Part shown: positions 1 to 9,600 of the stretch, in pieces
Layout: each line of letters begins with the position of its first letter
Position numbering within the stretch: the stretch's first letter is position 1
NCBI GenBank assembly: GCA_000151295.1
Contig: GG745333.1
Span: forward strand, 527,606-537,827
DNA length: 10,222 nt
Source of the DNA: Allomyces macrogynus ATCC 38327
Taxonomy: Eukaryota; Blastocladiomycota; Blastocladiomycetes; Blastocladiales; Blastocladiaceae
Direction: 5' to 3'
Made by a program: the position numbers and the translations under genes
Notes under the pieces: generated by a model
The model's input: the letters and a program-made list of their open reading frames with translations, nothing else
The model's database searches: none
Told to the model about the DNA's origin: nothing

Positions 1-2952
1 ACTTCCGTTCTTGGCCTGTTTTCGTCGCGCTATTGCGGACTATCTTGGAGAGGCCCGACGCGACCTGGTGGAGGATATTCGATCGCATTTCGTGGACCAT
101 GGACATGTGTGCGTTTGTCGTCTTCCATTCTGTCGCTGCGCTGAATATTGGAACTGACGTAGTCTTTGGCCACCTCCCGCGTTGTAGACTACCTGATCGT
201 CGTGCCGTTCACGTTCGCCTTTTGCTGCGACTACGGCCGCGACTTCATCTACAGCTTCTTTTTCCTCGATTCCCTGTGCATCGTGCGCATCGCCCTCAAC
301 CTGGTGCGGCCCTACATTGACCGGTACGGCCAGCTGCTGTTTGACGCAAAAAGCAAGCGCGACCACTACTTTTTCCACCGAAGTGGATGGCTCGACGTGA
401 TCGGCGCCATTCCGTTCGACTACATCCCAATCTGTATTGCGCTGGCCGACCGGTCGCTCGATGATATGGAGTGCACGAACCCGTACTTTGTCTACCCCGA
501 CGGCCATGTCGTGGCAGGCACGCCGGATCCGCACTTGGGCAGCGAGTACCAGGCCCGGTTTTTGTATCGCCCAGGGTACTGATCGCGTCTTTTGTCTCTG
601 ATGTGGACCCGTGACCGTGACCGCAAGACTGATTGGATTTGCGGTGCATTCCATAGCGACGTCCCCGCGCTCCTGTTTTGGTTCTCGTTGCTGCGACTGC
701 TCCGGCTCGTTGGCACGACGGGCACCGTGCGGTGGGCGCTGCAGGCCAATTTCCCGATGGTCAGCTCGCCCATTTCGCGGCTCATCAAAAACCTGCTGCT
801 CTCGGTCTATATCAGTCACATTGATACGTGCGGGTTCTGGTTCATGGAGACGCGCACCAACGACCACGGCCGATGGATCACGGAAAACCACCTGGACCTC
901 GACGAGCACGGGTCGTTGCCCGTCGTATGGTGGCGATATTTGGTCACGTTGTGCGTTGCATTTTTGAATCTTCGTTGCTCGCTTGCATGCTTCGTCCGAA
1001 CCCTGACGTTGCCTTCTTTGCGTCGCCACAGTTTTATCAGCCAGCGTGCGCTATTTTTCATTCATCGGCACACGGTCGTGCCCGACGAGATGCTGTACCA
1101 GTGCATGGTGCGGTGCTTCCACAGTCTATGATGCTCGTCGTTGCGACATCTGACGGCCCGCGTCGATGATCGCCCTCTTCAATTGGTAGGAAGCTCTGTT
1201 CGCGGCGTGCCTTTACGGCAGCATCTTGGGCAATCTCTCGCAAATCGTGCGCTCGTTTGACACACAGGCGACCGTCGACAAGGCCGGTGTGTTGCTTGCG
1301 TCGCTTTAAGTGCCACAGATCGCGGCGATCCCATCGTTGACTGCTTCTCCACCTGGTTTTAGAAAAGCACCGCAAGATCCAACGCCAGTTCCTCGCGCAG
1401 TACATGATCAACAAGCACTTTCCGCCGACTTTGCAGCGCAAGGTCCTCCAGCAGGAGGAGTTCGAGTGGGTGCACAAGCGCGGCGTCAACACGGAGCTGT
1501 TGCTCGGCGAGGCGCTGCCCAAGAGTTTGCGGCTCGAGGTGTGCGTGCACCTCTACTACGCGTACGGTTTCCCTCCGCTCTCCAATCACGAAACCTCGGT
1601 CTTTCGCTCGCTCACACTCGGCTTGGTCGTAGGTTGATTTGCGAGGTACTGAACGCGCCGCCGAGTTTTGCGCCGCTTGCGCGGGACGTTGTGGTCGACC
1701 ATGGTCGCACTTATGCTCACTGTCACGAATCGCCGTTTAGGTCCCATTATTCCGCGAAACCGACGATCTGTTCAAGGTGGCGCTCTGCGAACGCATTTCG
1801 CTGATCACAGCTCCCAAGGGCTTCTACGTACGCGTCGTTATCCCCGTCTGCCCATGAGCAAGAACACGCACTCAACTCCTCTCCATTGATAGGCATGCAA
1901 AGCAGGCGATGCAGGTACGCAGCTAACTGTTTCCCACGACACGCGCTGGTAACGACGCAACAACCTGACGATGTGATTTCCTCGCGCACCAGGGAACGAA
2001 ATGTATTTCATTCGCCGCGGCGGCGTCGACGTGCTCAACAAGGATGAGACCAAGGTTTTGACCAAGCTTGGCGTATCGGCCTACTTTGGTGAAGTCGCAC
2101 TGTTCCAGTACGCACTATTGTTTCTCGCTCTCCACCATCAAGTGAGGCCGTTACGCTGATACTCATGTCCATCAGGGAGTGCCGGCGCACCGCGACCGTC
2201 AAGACCAACACCGACACGGAACTGGTACGCTCGACTTCCCCGCATTCCTCCCTCACCCACTCTATCTCAAGCTAACTGCCCTCACCGCCCATGAACCACA
2301 GTGCGTTCTCAAAAAAGCCGACTTTGACGACATCCTCTCGGCCTCGCCTACTATGGTCGCTGTCTTCCGTAAAGCCGTGGCCGAGCGCGAAGAGCGCGAC
2401 GCCAAGCGCAAGGAAGAAGAAGCCGCAGCTGCAGCTGCCGCGGCGGCAGCGGCTGCCAAGGCCGTAGCGATCCCAGATGCCGGATTTAGCACTACGGCGC
2501 TACCCGGGCGACTCGGTCGACGCACGACGAGCACGGTCGTGGGCCAGGCGGCACCGCACTTGTTCTCGACGCTTGGGAGTAAGTTGGCGGGGATCGCGCG
2601 GTCGTCGAAAGGCGGGTTGGATGAGTCCGGTGGGACGGTGGGGCCGCATGTGCCCACCACGCCGGCGACTGCAGGACTCGTGGTGGATGGTGGGAAAAGG
2701 GAGAGTGGGAGTGCGGAGATGGCGGCGGGGACGAGATCGCACGCACCCATGGCTGCTCCTGCGGCGGGCTTGAATTTGAGCGAGGGAGGTGAAACGGCGA
2801 CACGGTCGCACCGGCGGTTATCGGCGAGTGGTGGGAGCGGGACGACAGGGAGTGCTGGGAGCGGTGGACGTGCTCGGTCGCCGCTCGGCGGGCCGAGTCT
2901 GTCGATGGTCGATGCGGACTCGGATGGACTGGCGGAGGGGGAGGGGACGTAG
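1..2952 (+). CDS. Cyclic-nucleotide-gated ion channel (CNG/HCN superfamily), 12 exons, 5' end cut by the window
   Basis: Predicted exons are 3-108, 188-575, 657-950, 1032-1107, 1190-1286, 1363-1561, 1633-1645, 1741-1827, 1893-1914, 1993-2107, 2176-2224 and 2302-2952 (TAG). All junctions are GT-AG and the phases join into one frame of 698 residues. Visible domains: S1 (about 29-47, VVPFTFAF), S2 (55-75), S3 (101-120, DVIGAIPFDY), S4 (170-186), S5 (205-227, with an H-x-x-x-C motif), a pore region (255-282), S6 (289-308, LYGSILGN), C-linker (309-391), a cyclic-nucleotide-binding domain (392-505) and a disordered tail. The family forms tetrameric plasma-membrane cation channels opened by cAMP or cGMP. 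The filter lacks GYG (see the pore entry). The closest known biology is BeCNG1 of Blastocladiella, a cGMP-gated K+ channel of zoospore phototaxis; orthology is inference. The N-terminus lies upstream. Intron 7's donor (1646) was chosen because it restores the normal C-linker to binding-domain spacing. Confidence 0.85.
928..1107 (+). other. Pore region of the CNG channel with a non-canonical filter (HRH in place of GYG)
   Basis: Residues WWRYL (256-260) start the pore helix and CCC GAC GAG (1081-1089) opens the outer mouth leading to S6. In K+ channels an aromatic-Leu pair here is followed 21 residues later by the Pro after GYGD. The spacing is also 21 residues here, so the alignment has no gap. 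The codons at filter position are CAT CGG CAC ACG (1063-1074), giving His-Arg-His-Thr where Gly-Tyr-Gly-Asp is usual. The segment is split by the 81-nt intron 951-1031, and neither flanking intron holds a GYG or GFG codon run. The +1 frame at 1060-1068 reads Phe-Ile-Gly, so a one-base indel here is a live alternative. Confidence 0.55.
1633..1645 (+). other. Micro-exon of 13 nt (exon 7) joining C-linker and nucleotide-binding domain
   Basis: The exon lies between acceptor gtcgtag (ending 1632) and donor gtactg (1646), the same donor hexamer as intron 2. Read in phase it adds Ala (split codon), Leu-Ile-Cys-Glu and joins HLYY to VPLFRE, giving the spacing seen between the last C-linker helices and the first binding-domain helix in this family. 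Alternative phase-0 donors at 1688, 1691 or 1694 would insert 14-16 extra residues. They stay in frame, so cDNA is decisive. Confidence 0.6.
1741..2340 (+). other. Cyclic-nucleotide-binding domain exons of the CNG channel
   Basis: Exons 8 to 12 (start) encode VPLFRETDD, the beta-roll with CKAGDAGNEMYFIRRG, and the phosphate-binding cassette FGEVALFQECRRTATV at about residues 459-474. The conserved Glu of FGE and the Arg before Thr-Ala match the residues that hold the ribose and cyclic phosphate in CNG, HCN and PKG domains. Thr at the R-T-A position is the residue associated with cGMP preference in CNGA channels and PKG. The domain looks complete and functional, with no missing contact residue. 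cGMP as the natural ligand is inference. Confidence 0.85.
1893..1914 (+). other. Micro-exon of 22 nt (exon 9) encoding the glycine turn of the binding domain
   Basis: The exon lies between acceptor ttgatag (ending 1892) and donor gtacgc (1915). It encodes Ala-Cys-Lys-Ala-Gly-Asp-Ala plus the first base of a Gly codon completed at 1993. It supplies the G-D-x-G-N-E loop found in essentially all cyclic-nucleotide-binding domains, so it must be included for the domain to fold. The phase fits both neighbours exactly. Confidence 0.8.
2422..2952 (+). repeat. Poly-alanine run and low-complexity C-terminal tail of the channel
   Basis: A run of 12 Ala codons (2422-2457) uses mixed synonyms (GCC, GCA, GCT, GCG), so it is kept at protein level rather than being a young triplet expansion. 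It follows a charged helix (AEREERDAKRKEEE) directly after the binding domain. The remaining 160 or so residues are rich in Gly, Ser, Ala and Thr, with basic-Ser patches such as HRRLSASGG that resemble basophilic kinase sites. The tail is probably disordered and I recognise no domain in it. Confidence 0.75.
2833..2859 (+). other. Potential G-quadruplex motif near the 3' end of the channel CDS
   Basis: Four GGG runs at 2833, 2839, 2848 and 2857 are separated by loops of 3, 6 and 6 bases, which satisfies the usual G3N1-7 pattern on the coding strand. It sits in Gly/Ser codons, so codon content alone may explain it. Confidence 0.35.
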
Positions 2953-3665
2953 TCCATATATAGGAATGGTAATTTTTTTAGGACTGCTTGGATGACCGAT
3001 GATGACGTGAGGGGGGGCAAACGAATTGACTATAATCCATCAACCAGAGCTCCAAGCATTGCACCAGAAATGTACGGCTGTCACCGCCGGCCCACGAAAA
3101 CTATCAGAGCCGTCAAGACCGCTCATGCAACCATCAGCAAGACGAGCACCTGGCTGCACGAATGGGCAAAAAGCACGTTCCCGTCGACTGATGAGCGCAG
3201 TTCATGATACACGGAGCGCACGGAGCGCGGATGCATGCTGCGCACACACCAGAGATTCTGAAGGTTTGTGAAAAGCATGATCATAAATTGCCTTCTGGAA
3301 GTAGAGTCACATCGCCATTAGCCGCCGCTGAAGTGCGGAAATGATGATTCCTTATCCATTCTCCAATCTCGCATGCGCAGGGCTTCCGCTCGTTGTTGCC
3401 ATGATGCTGACACTTTCAACGGCCAAAAACGAACACAATCGTTATGGAGCTGATCAACTTGCGCTCCTCTGTCCGCTCTTAAAACGCTCAATGCGACGGA
3501 CAGAGACTGAAGCGAACTCAAGCGTGATGTGCAAATCTACAGGCTAGTATATTTGGTGTGCCTTGAGAACGGCGCAAGAATTGATGATGCAAAATTACGA
3601 TCAAAGAACAACAGAGAAAGATAGATGGGCGGCAAAATAAATACACAATGGGCTCCTCAACCGCT
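2953..3665. other. Convergent intergenic region with both 3' UTRs; no gene supported
   Basis: About 710 bases separate the two stop codons. The stretch is visibly richer in A and T than the coding regions on either side, and its open frames are all under 85 codons with no recognisable product. On the + strand, tatata and a run of seven T (about 2956-2979) follow the channel stop. An aataaa hexamer lies at about 3635-3640, probably too far away to serve the channel transcript. On the - strand, the T-rich stretch just below 3650 lies just past the coiled-coil stop and may hold its 3' processing signals. I see no tRNA, mobile element or conserved ORF. Confidence 0.6.
3467..3505. repeat. Perfect 9-bp inverted repeat with a 21-base loop
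   Basis: ctctgtccg (3467-3475) is the exact reverse complement of cggacagag (3497-3505). It could form a hairpin in the 3' UTR of either gene. There is no T-run beside it, and this is a eukaryote, so it is not a bacterial terminator. Confidence 0.4.
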
Positions 3666-6600
3666 TCATGCCGCGCCACCGCTTTCGTCCATGAGCATAT
3701 TCTCCTCCTGCCCAGTCATCAACGGTGTTCTTGCGGTGGCGCCATTGGCCGCGGCATTCGACGTGCCTGCGCCCGCCCACAAATTGCGCAAGAACCGCGG
3801 TCCCTTGCCCGTCGTCGAAGACGACGCCGACGCAGCCGGTGCGGGGGTCGCCGTGGCCAGTGCGGGTGCTTGCTGCGGGAACGCGGCACCGCGTGCTGCC
3901 GTGAAACTACTGCCCGACGCGCCCGAGTGTCGTGGCGCAACCTGCGCGCGGTACAAATCGAGTTCGGCCTCGAGTTCCGTGACCCGGGTGAGCGCCTGGT
4001 CGCGCGCGCGGGCAAGCTGCATCGACATATCCTTGAACTTGTGCAGCTCCTCGCGCATACGTGCCACATGCCGGATTTTCTGGTTCGGGTTCTGGTGCCC
4101 GAGCAGGTCAGCATTGAGCTGCTCGACCGACGCCAGGTCGCGCTCGAGCGCCGCCTTTTCTTCGACAACCGTCTGGTACTCGGCGAGCCGCGACTGCATG
4201 TCGCCGTGAACGCGCTCGAGCGTCGTGTAGGCATTGCGCGTCTGTGTCAGCATCACTTCCAGCTCGTCAATGTGCGTGCGGAGCGCGTGGTTCTGCGAGG
4301 CTAGCTGGTCGGCGAGCTCAGGGCTTACGGACCGCGCGAGCGACGTGACCATGTTGGCCATGGTCGCCTCGTAGTCGGCGAGCACGCCCTGGATCCAGTC
4401 GAGGCACTGCGTTGCAAACGTGACGGCGCCCGAGTCCGGAGCCACGACGACAAGATGCTCTGCCATGGCCTTGGAGTCGCGTTCCGCGTCGCGCAAACCT
4501 CTGTGAACCAGTCTCATCAAGTGCGCCTCGGCGCCCGCACGGTCCGTCGACTCGCCCACAAGCAGCGTGTCGAGCAACACGACAAACATGCGCTCGTCGG
4601 CGGCCGAGTTGCGCTCGTCCATGACCTGCTCCGCGACCAGCGGCAGCATGTGCGACGCACTGACGGCAAGCTCGAGGGCCACGCGCAGCTCGTACTCGCC
4701 CAATTGCTTGAGGTACCGCTCGTAATCGCGCACAGCCGGGTCGTCGTCGGCAACACGCAGCGCGTCCTTGTGTTTGAGCTCCCACTCGACCTTCTCGCGA
4801 GCGTCGCGCTCGGCATCGAGTTTGGCAAAAACTTCGCGGAGCAGCATGCGGTAGTGGTTCAGGGCGTCCCGCAGTGACCTTGTCTCGGCCGACAAGGACC
4901 CGTGCGTGGCCTTGAGGTTGGCCGAAACGGCCTCCAACTCGGTCTGCGCCTGGTCCAGCCGTTGCCGCGTGTCGGCGGTTTCCTCCTGCGCAGCGGCCAG
5001 CTGCTGCTGGAGACGCTCGACGTGCCGCGTCGCCTCGGCCTCGAGGTTGGACAGTTGCGTGCGCAATGCAGAAACGGTCGACTGTTCCCGTTCGGTCCCT
5101 TGGCGGAGCTGCACATCGAGAGCCGCCACTTGCTGTTGAAGCTGGTCGCGGTTGGCGACGACGCGCTGGTACTCGTCCTGGAGTGCGCGCCCCTGCGACT
5201 GCAGCTCGTGCACTTGCTGCTCCAAATCCGTAACTTGCGCGATCCGGCCCGCGAGCGACGCCTTGAGATCCGCGACGTTGCTCTCGAGCGTGGTGACCTT
5301 GTCGTCGTGCTCGCGCGCCGTCTCGGTGTGCTCTTCTTGCATCTGCTCGACGAGTCCCACAAGCCGGTCCCGTGCCGCTTCCAACTCCGCGGCGCGACCA
5401 TTCACCTCCTGCAGCTCTTGATGCAGCTGCTCGGCCGTTGACTCGGTCGTCGCCTGCTGGTCGCGCGCCGCTTGCAGCTGGGCTTCGACGGTCTGAATAT
5501 GCTCGGACATGTGCTGCAAGCGGTTCGCCGCCGCGTCGTACTCGGCGCGCAGTTGCGCGAGCGTCTGCTGGACCGACCCGAGCTCTTGCGCGATACTGCT
5601 GTGTGCGCTGGTCGCATCCTCCACCTGCTGCGCAAGAGCATCGCGCTCGTGAACGATCGCGGCGTGCTCGGACCTAATCGCCTCGAGCTCTTGCGCCACG
5701 GTACCGTGCGCGCTCGTCGCGTCTTGGACCTGCTGCGTGAGCATCTGGCGTTCGCGCGCGAGCGCTGCGTGCTCGGACCGAACGGCCTCAAGCTCCTGGG
5801 TAATATTGCCGTGCGTACAGGTCGCGTCCTCAACTTGCTGGGCGAGCACATCGCGCTCGGACACGACCAACGCGTGCTTCGACCGCACCACCTCGAGCTC
5901 CTGCACGACACTGCCGTGTGCGTTTGTCGCGTCCTGGACCTGTTGAGCGAGCGCATCGCGCTCCGACAAGACTGTCGCGTGCTCGGCACGCATCGCCTCG
6001 AGGTGCGCAATGTGCTCGTTGACCGACCGGCCCATATCCTCGCGCAAAGCATGGACTTGAGCCTCGATAGCACGAATCGTCTGCTCGCGGTCGGCCACTT
6101 GCGCCTGCAGCGCCTCAACCTGTGCAGTTGCCGCGGCAAGCTGGGCGTCGCGCTCGGCAATGTCCTCTTGCAGCGCGGCAGTCTGGGCGTGCGCAGCCTC
6201 CAAGTCGGCGACCCGGGCATTGAGTGACGCCTGGTTATCGGAAAAGTCGGTCTCGAGCGCAGCATATGCCGCCGATACGTCGCCGAGCTCGTTCTGCAAG
6301 ACCGCGACCGACGCTTCCAAACGCGCACACGTTGACTGCGCTGCTTCGAGTGCAGCCTGCAGCTGGTCGTGGTCGTGGCTCCACTCAGCCTGGACCTTGC
6401 GCGCCTGCTGCTGGACCGCGTCGAGCTGCGCCTGCAACTGCGCGTCGTGCGCGGCGAGTTTGGCCTGGTGCTGCTCCGTGATCCGCGCGACTTCAGCGTC
6501 CCACTTTTGCTGCCACTCTTGCCGCGCGGCAGCCACATCTGCATGATGCTCGCGCTCCCACGCGGCCTGCCGCTCGGCAGCCTCGGCGTGCACCTGCGCG

Positions 6601-9600
6601 ATCTGCGCGTCAAACTGCTGCCGCATCGCATCAACCTGCGCCGCATGCTCGGCGCGCAGCTGCTCGATGGCCGTCTGGTGCGTGCCAGCCCACTCTTCCT
6701 CGTAGGTCGCGAGCTCATTGGCCAGCTGCACCTTGAACTGCCGCTGCGCGAGCTCCATTTCCGTCGCGTGCTCGTTGCGCATCTGCTCAATGGCCGTCTC
6801 ATGCTCCATGCGCGCCTCTTCCACGCGCGTCGCGTACTCGTGCGCAACCTGGTCCTCTCGGCGCGTCCATTCGGTCTCGAACCGTTCGCGCTCGCGGTCG
6901 AGTTCCTCGCGCAGCCTTTGGACTGCTTGCTCGTGCGCGTGCGCGGCCTCGGTGAGCTGATCGGCGAGTTGCTCAGCGCTGGCCTTGTCATGCGCGAGTG
7001 TCTTGGCAAGCCGGTCGATTTCGGCACGCGCTTCCGTGACGAAATGGTCGCGCTCGGAAGCGACTTGCAGGCGCGCGTCGCGCTCAGCAGTGAGCGCCGA
7101 GGACAGCCGGCTGATCTCGGCACGGGCATCGGCGACTTGTTGGTCGCGGTTGGCCGTGTCCTGGGCACGGGCGTCGCGCTCAGCGGCGAGTGCTGCGGAC
7201 AGCCGGTCGATTTCCGCGCGAGCCTCGGCGGTGAACTGGTCGTGCGCGGCCGCGTCCTTTGTGTGCGAATCGCGTTCGGCGTCGAGTGCGGTCGTGAGCC
7301 GGTCAATCTCTGCACGGGCCTCAGCGGTAAACTGGTCGCGTTCGGCAGCAGCACGATCAGCACGCTCGCGCCATGCGTTGCGGTCGCCGGCGAGCGAGGT
7401 ACGCTCGGCCTCCCACGCCTCGGTCTGCGTCGCGTGCTCGGCCTGCGCGGCCACAAGCGCATGCTGTGCCGCCGAAACACGTGACTCGGCGTCGGCACGC
7501 ACCGACTCAAGTTCCCGCGCGTGCGCCGCCGCCAACTCCTCGTGTGTATACTGCTTGGCCGCATCAATCGCCCTCTGCGCCTCCCGTTCGAGCCGAGCCC
7601 GTTCCTCGACAAACTGAGTACGCAAACGCTCGGCCTTGAGCTGCTCCTCGTGCGCAGCCTGCTGTGCGGCCTCAATCGCCCTCTGCGCCTCCTGCTCCGT
7701 CTGCGTGCGTTCGGCCGCCATTTCCGCGCGCATCCGGTCGGCCTTACTCTGCTCGTCACGAGCGGCCTGCTTGGCCGCGGCAATCGCGTTCTGCGCCTCG
7801 CGCTCGATCCGGGCGCGGTCCGTCGCGGCCTGTGCTTCGAGCCGATCAATTTCGGCCTGCGCGCTCGCGAGCTCGACCGCATGCGACGAAGCGAGTTCCG
7901 CGCGCATTGCCTCGAGTTCTCGAGCGTGTGCGGCGGCCAACTCGTCGTGCGTCGTGTGCTGCGCCGCATCAATCGCGCGCTGCGCATCGCGTTCGAGCCG
8001 GGCGCGCTCATCAGCGAATTGCGCACGGAGCCGGTCGACCTTGGCCTGTGCGTCGGCACGCGCCTGGTCAACGGCCTGCCGCGCGTCGTTCCGTGCGGTC
8101 TCGGCGTCCTTGCGCGCAGCCGCGACGTCAGCGGTGAGCTGATTGAGCTGCGCTTGGCCGCGGTGCTGCACGTTGGCCAATTCCTCGGCGGCACGTTTCT
8201 GGTCCGCCGCGTGCTCTTCGCGCAACTGCGTCAGTTCCGCCGTCACTTGCGCGAGCTGCCGCTCAAGCAACTCGACCCGCGCCTGTGCGTCACGCTGTGC
8301 GCGCTGCACCTCGTCCTTGGCCTGTGCGAGCGTCGTCCGCGCACGGTCGAGTGCGGCCTGTGCGTCGGCGTGCGCCTTTTCCGCGTCGCGCTTCACGGCA
8401 TCGAGTTCGGCCTGCACTTGCGCGAGCGCGCGTTCGCGGTCGGCAACCTCGCCAGCAGCCGCCTCGATCTGGACCCGCAGGGCGTCGGTCTCAGCCCGTG
8501 CACGCATCGTCTCCTGTGCGAGTTGCGCCTGGTCGCGCGCGGCCTGGTCCTTGAGCGCCGCGTGCGCGGCCATCAATTGCTCAGCATGATGTTTCACGTC
8601 GCGGCACTTGGCTTCGAGCGCCTGGTTATCGCGTGCGAAATGGTCGCGTTCCTGTGTGATCACCGCCACCTGCGCGGCAATTTCGGCCACGCGCGCATCG
8701 TGCGCCTGGTGAATGGTAGCCAGTTCCGCCTCTTTCGCCTGCACGTCGGCCTTGAGCCGGTCGACTTCGGCGCGCGTGCGTTCGGCGTCTTTGGCCTTGA
8801 CGTGGAGAGCCGCGGCGGACCGGGATTTGGCCTCGAGCATAGCGCACCGGCGTTCAAACTTGTCGGCCTGCTGCTGGTAGGCGTCGACTTGGCCCGAGAG
8901 CTGCAGGACTTGGTTGTCCTTGAGCTGGATTTGCGACCGCAGCGAGGAGATGGTGCGCTTGAGCGCCTTGGTATTCGCGTCGAGTTGCGTGATGCGCACC
9001 TTGTCCTGCTCGAGCTCTTTTTGGAAGACTTTTTGGGTAATGTGCAGCTGCTGCGACATCTTGTCGACCTACGGTTGTAAGCCAATTCAAGGGTGCGGTC
9101 AGGTCCGGTCAGAGGGGCGTGATCGCTACGTGAGGGCTACACCGCTCGTCACAAGCACATACCTCGCGCTTCCACCGAACGCCTTCACCGGGTGCCTTGC
9201 GCTCGGCCGGGTGGCGTGCCGCGCCATTGGCCGCGCCGTTGGGATTGCCACTGTTGGACCCGGCCTGCGACCCGCTGCCACCGTGGTCTGAGAGGGACGA
9301 GTGCGACCGGCGGGACGCGAGGTCGTCAGCAATCATGCGGCCGCTTGGGGACGGGGAGAGGTGCGCGTGGTCGAGCGGGAACGGGTCTGCCGGTTGGGCG
9401 GGCGTAGTGCGCGCGTTTCCGTCAACCAAAACGGAACGGGAGGGTGGAGAGGGTAGGGCGTACCGTCGTGATCGTCATCGTGGCCGAGCGCCGATGCGAG
9501 CGTGTCGTCGACGACCATGATACTGTCGTCCTCGCCATCGCCGAGCAGGAACGACGTGTTGCCGCTGTCGAGCTCGTCGTTGGCGTTGGCGGGAACGTGA

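Larger units (their letters stand above)
109..2301 (+). other. Set of 11 short spliceosomal introns in the channel gene
   Basis: Introns: 109-187, 576-656, 951-1031, 1108-1189, 1287-1362, 1562-1632, 1646-1740, 1828-1892, 1915-1992, 2108-2175 and 2225-2301 (65-95 nt). Donors are mostly gtgcg or gtacg. CTGAC or CTAAC branch-like pentamers lie 20-35 nt before the acceptor in introns 1, 3, 4, 9 and 11, with CTGAT or TTGAC in introns 2 and 5. Most introns carry in-frame stops or shift the frame, which is why the gene looks broken in a plain reading. Splice sites were chosen by protein continuity and phase, without transcript data. Confidence 0.8.

Noticed and set aside
1..2260. Many short separate genes on the + strand, or a decayed pseudogene
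   Set aside because: The fragments join through GT-AG introns with matching phases into one channel with every domain in order, so the interruptions are introns rather than mutations.
2262..3020. 252-codon minus-strand frame opposite the last channel exon
   Set aside because: It is the antisense of the Ala/Gly/Ser tail (poly-Ala reads as poly-Ala on both strands) and has no independent support.
2953..3665. Small ORFs between the two genes (2992-3207, 3026-3271, 3318-3521, 3341-3547)
   Set aside because: All are under 85 codons with no recognisable product, lie in A/T-richer sequence and overlap one another; chance frames in the 3' flank.
3666..4115. Hyaluronan receptor function, as the HMMR name suggests
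   Set aside because: The resemblance is to the spindle/centrosome-type tail. There is no signal peptide or membrane segment, and hyaluronan is not expected in this kind of organism.
5529..6002. CRISPR-like regularly spaced repeats
   Set aside because: The 105-bp periodicity is coding throughout, the units are contiguous and diverged, and there is no short identical repeat with unique spacers.
5402..8194. Very long second open frame (930 codons) on the minus strand inside the coiled-coil gene
   Set aside because: It is a shifted reading of the GC-rich Ala/Glu/Gln codons and encodes a Ser/Arg/Pro-rich string with no domain. The coiled-coil frame is longer, has heptads and repeats, and explains the region.
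3666..9059. Myosin, kinesin or SMC heavy chain
   Set aside because: No Walker A/B, kinesin or myosin motor motif is visible, and the N-terminus is disordered rather than an ATPase head.
7521..9080. 519-codon open frame on the + strand opposite the coiled-coil gene, and the similar one at 6369-7484
   Set aside because: Antisense shadows: GC-rich third positions and few TA-containing codons leave the complementary frames without stops. They carry no recognisable domain or start context.
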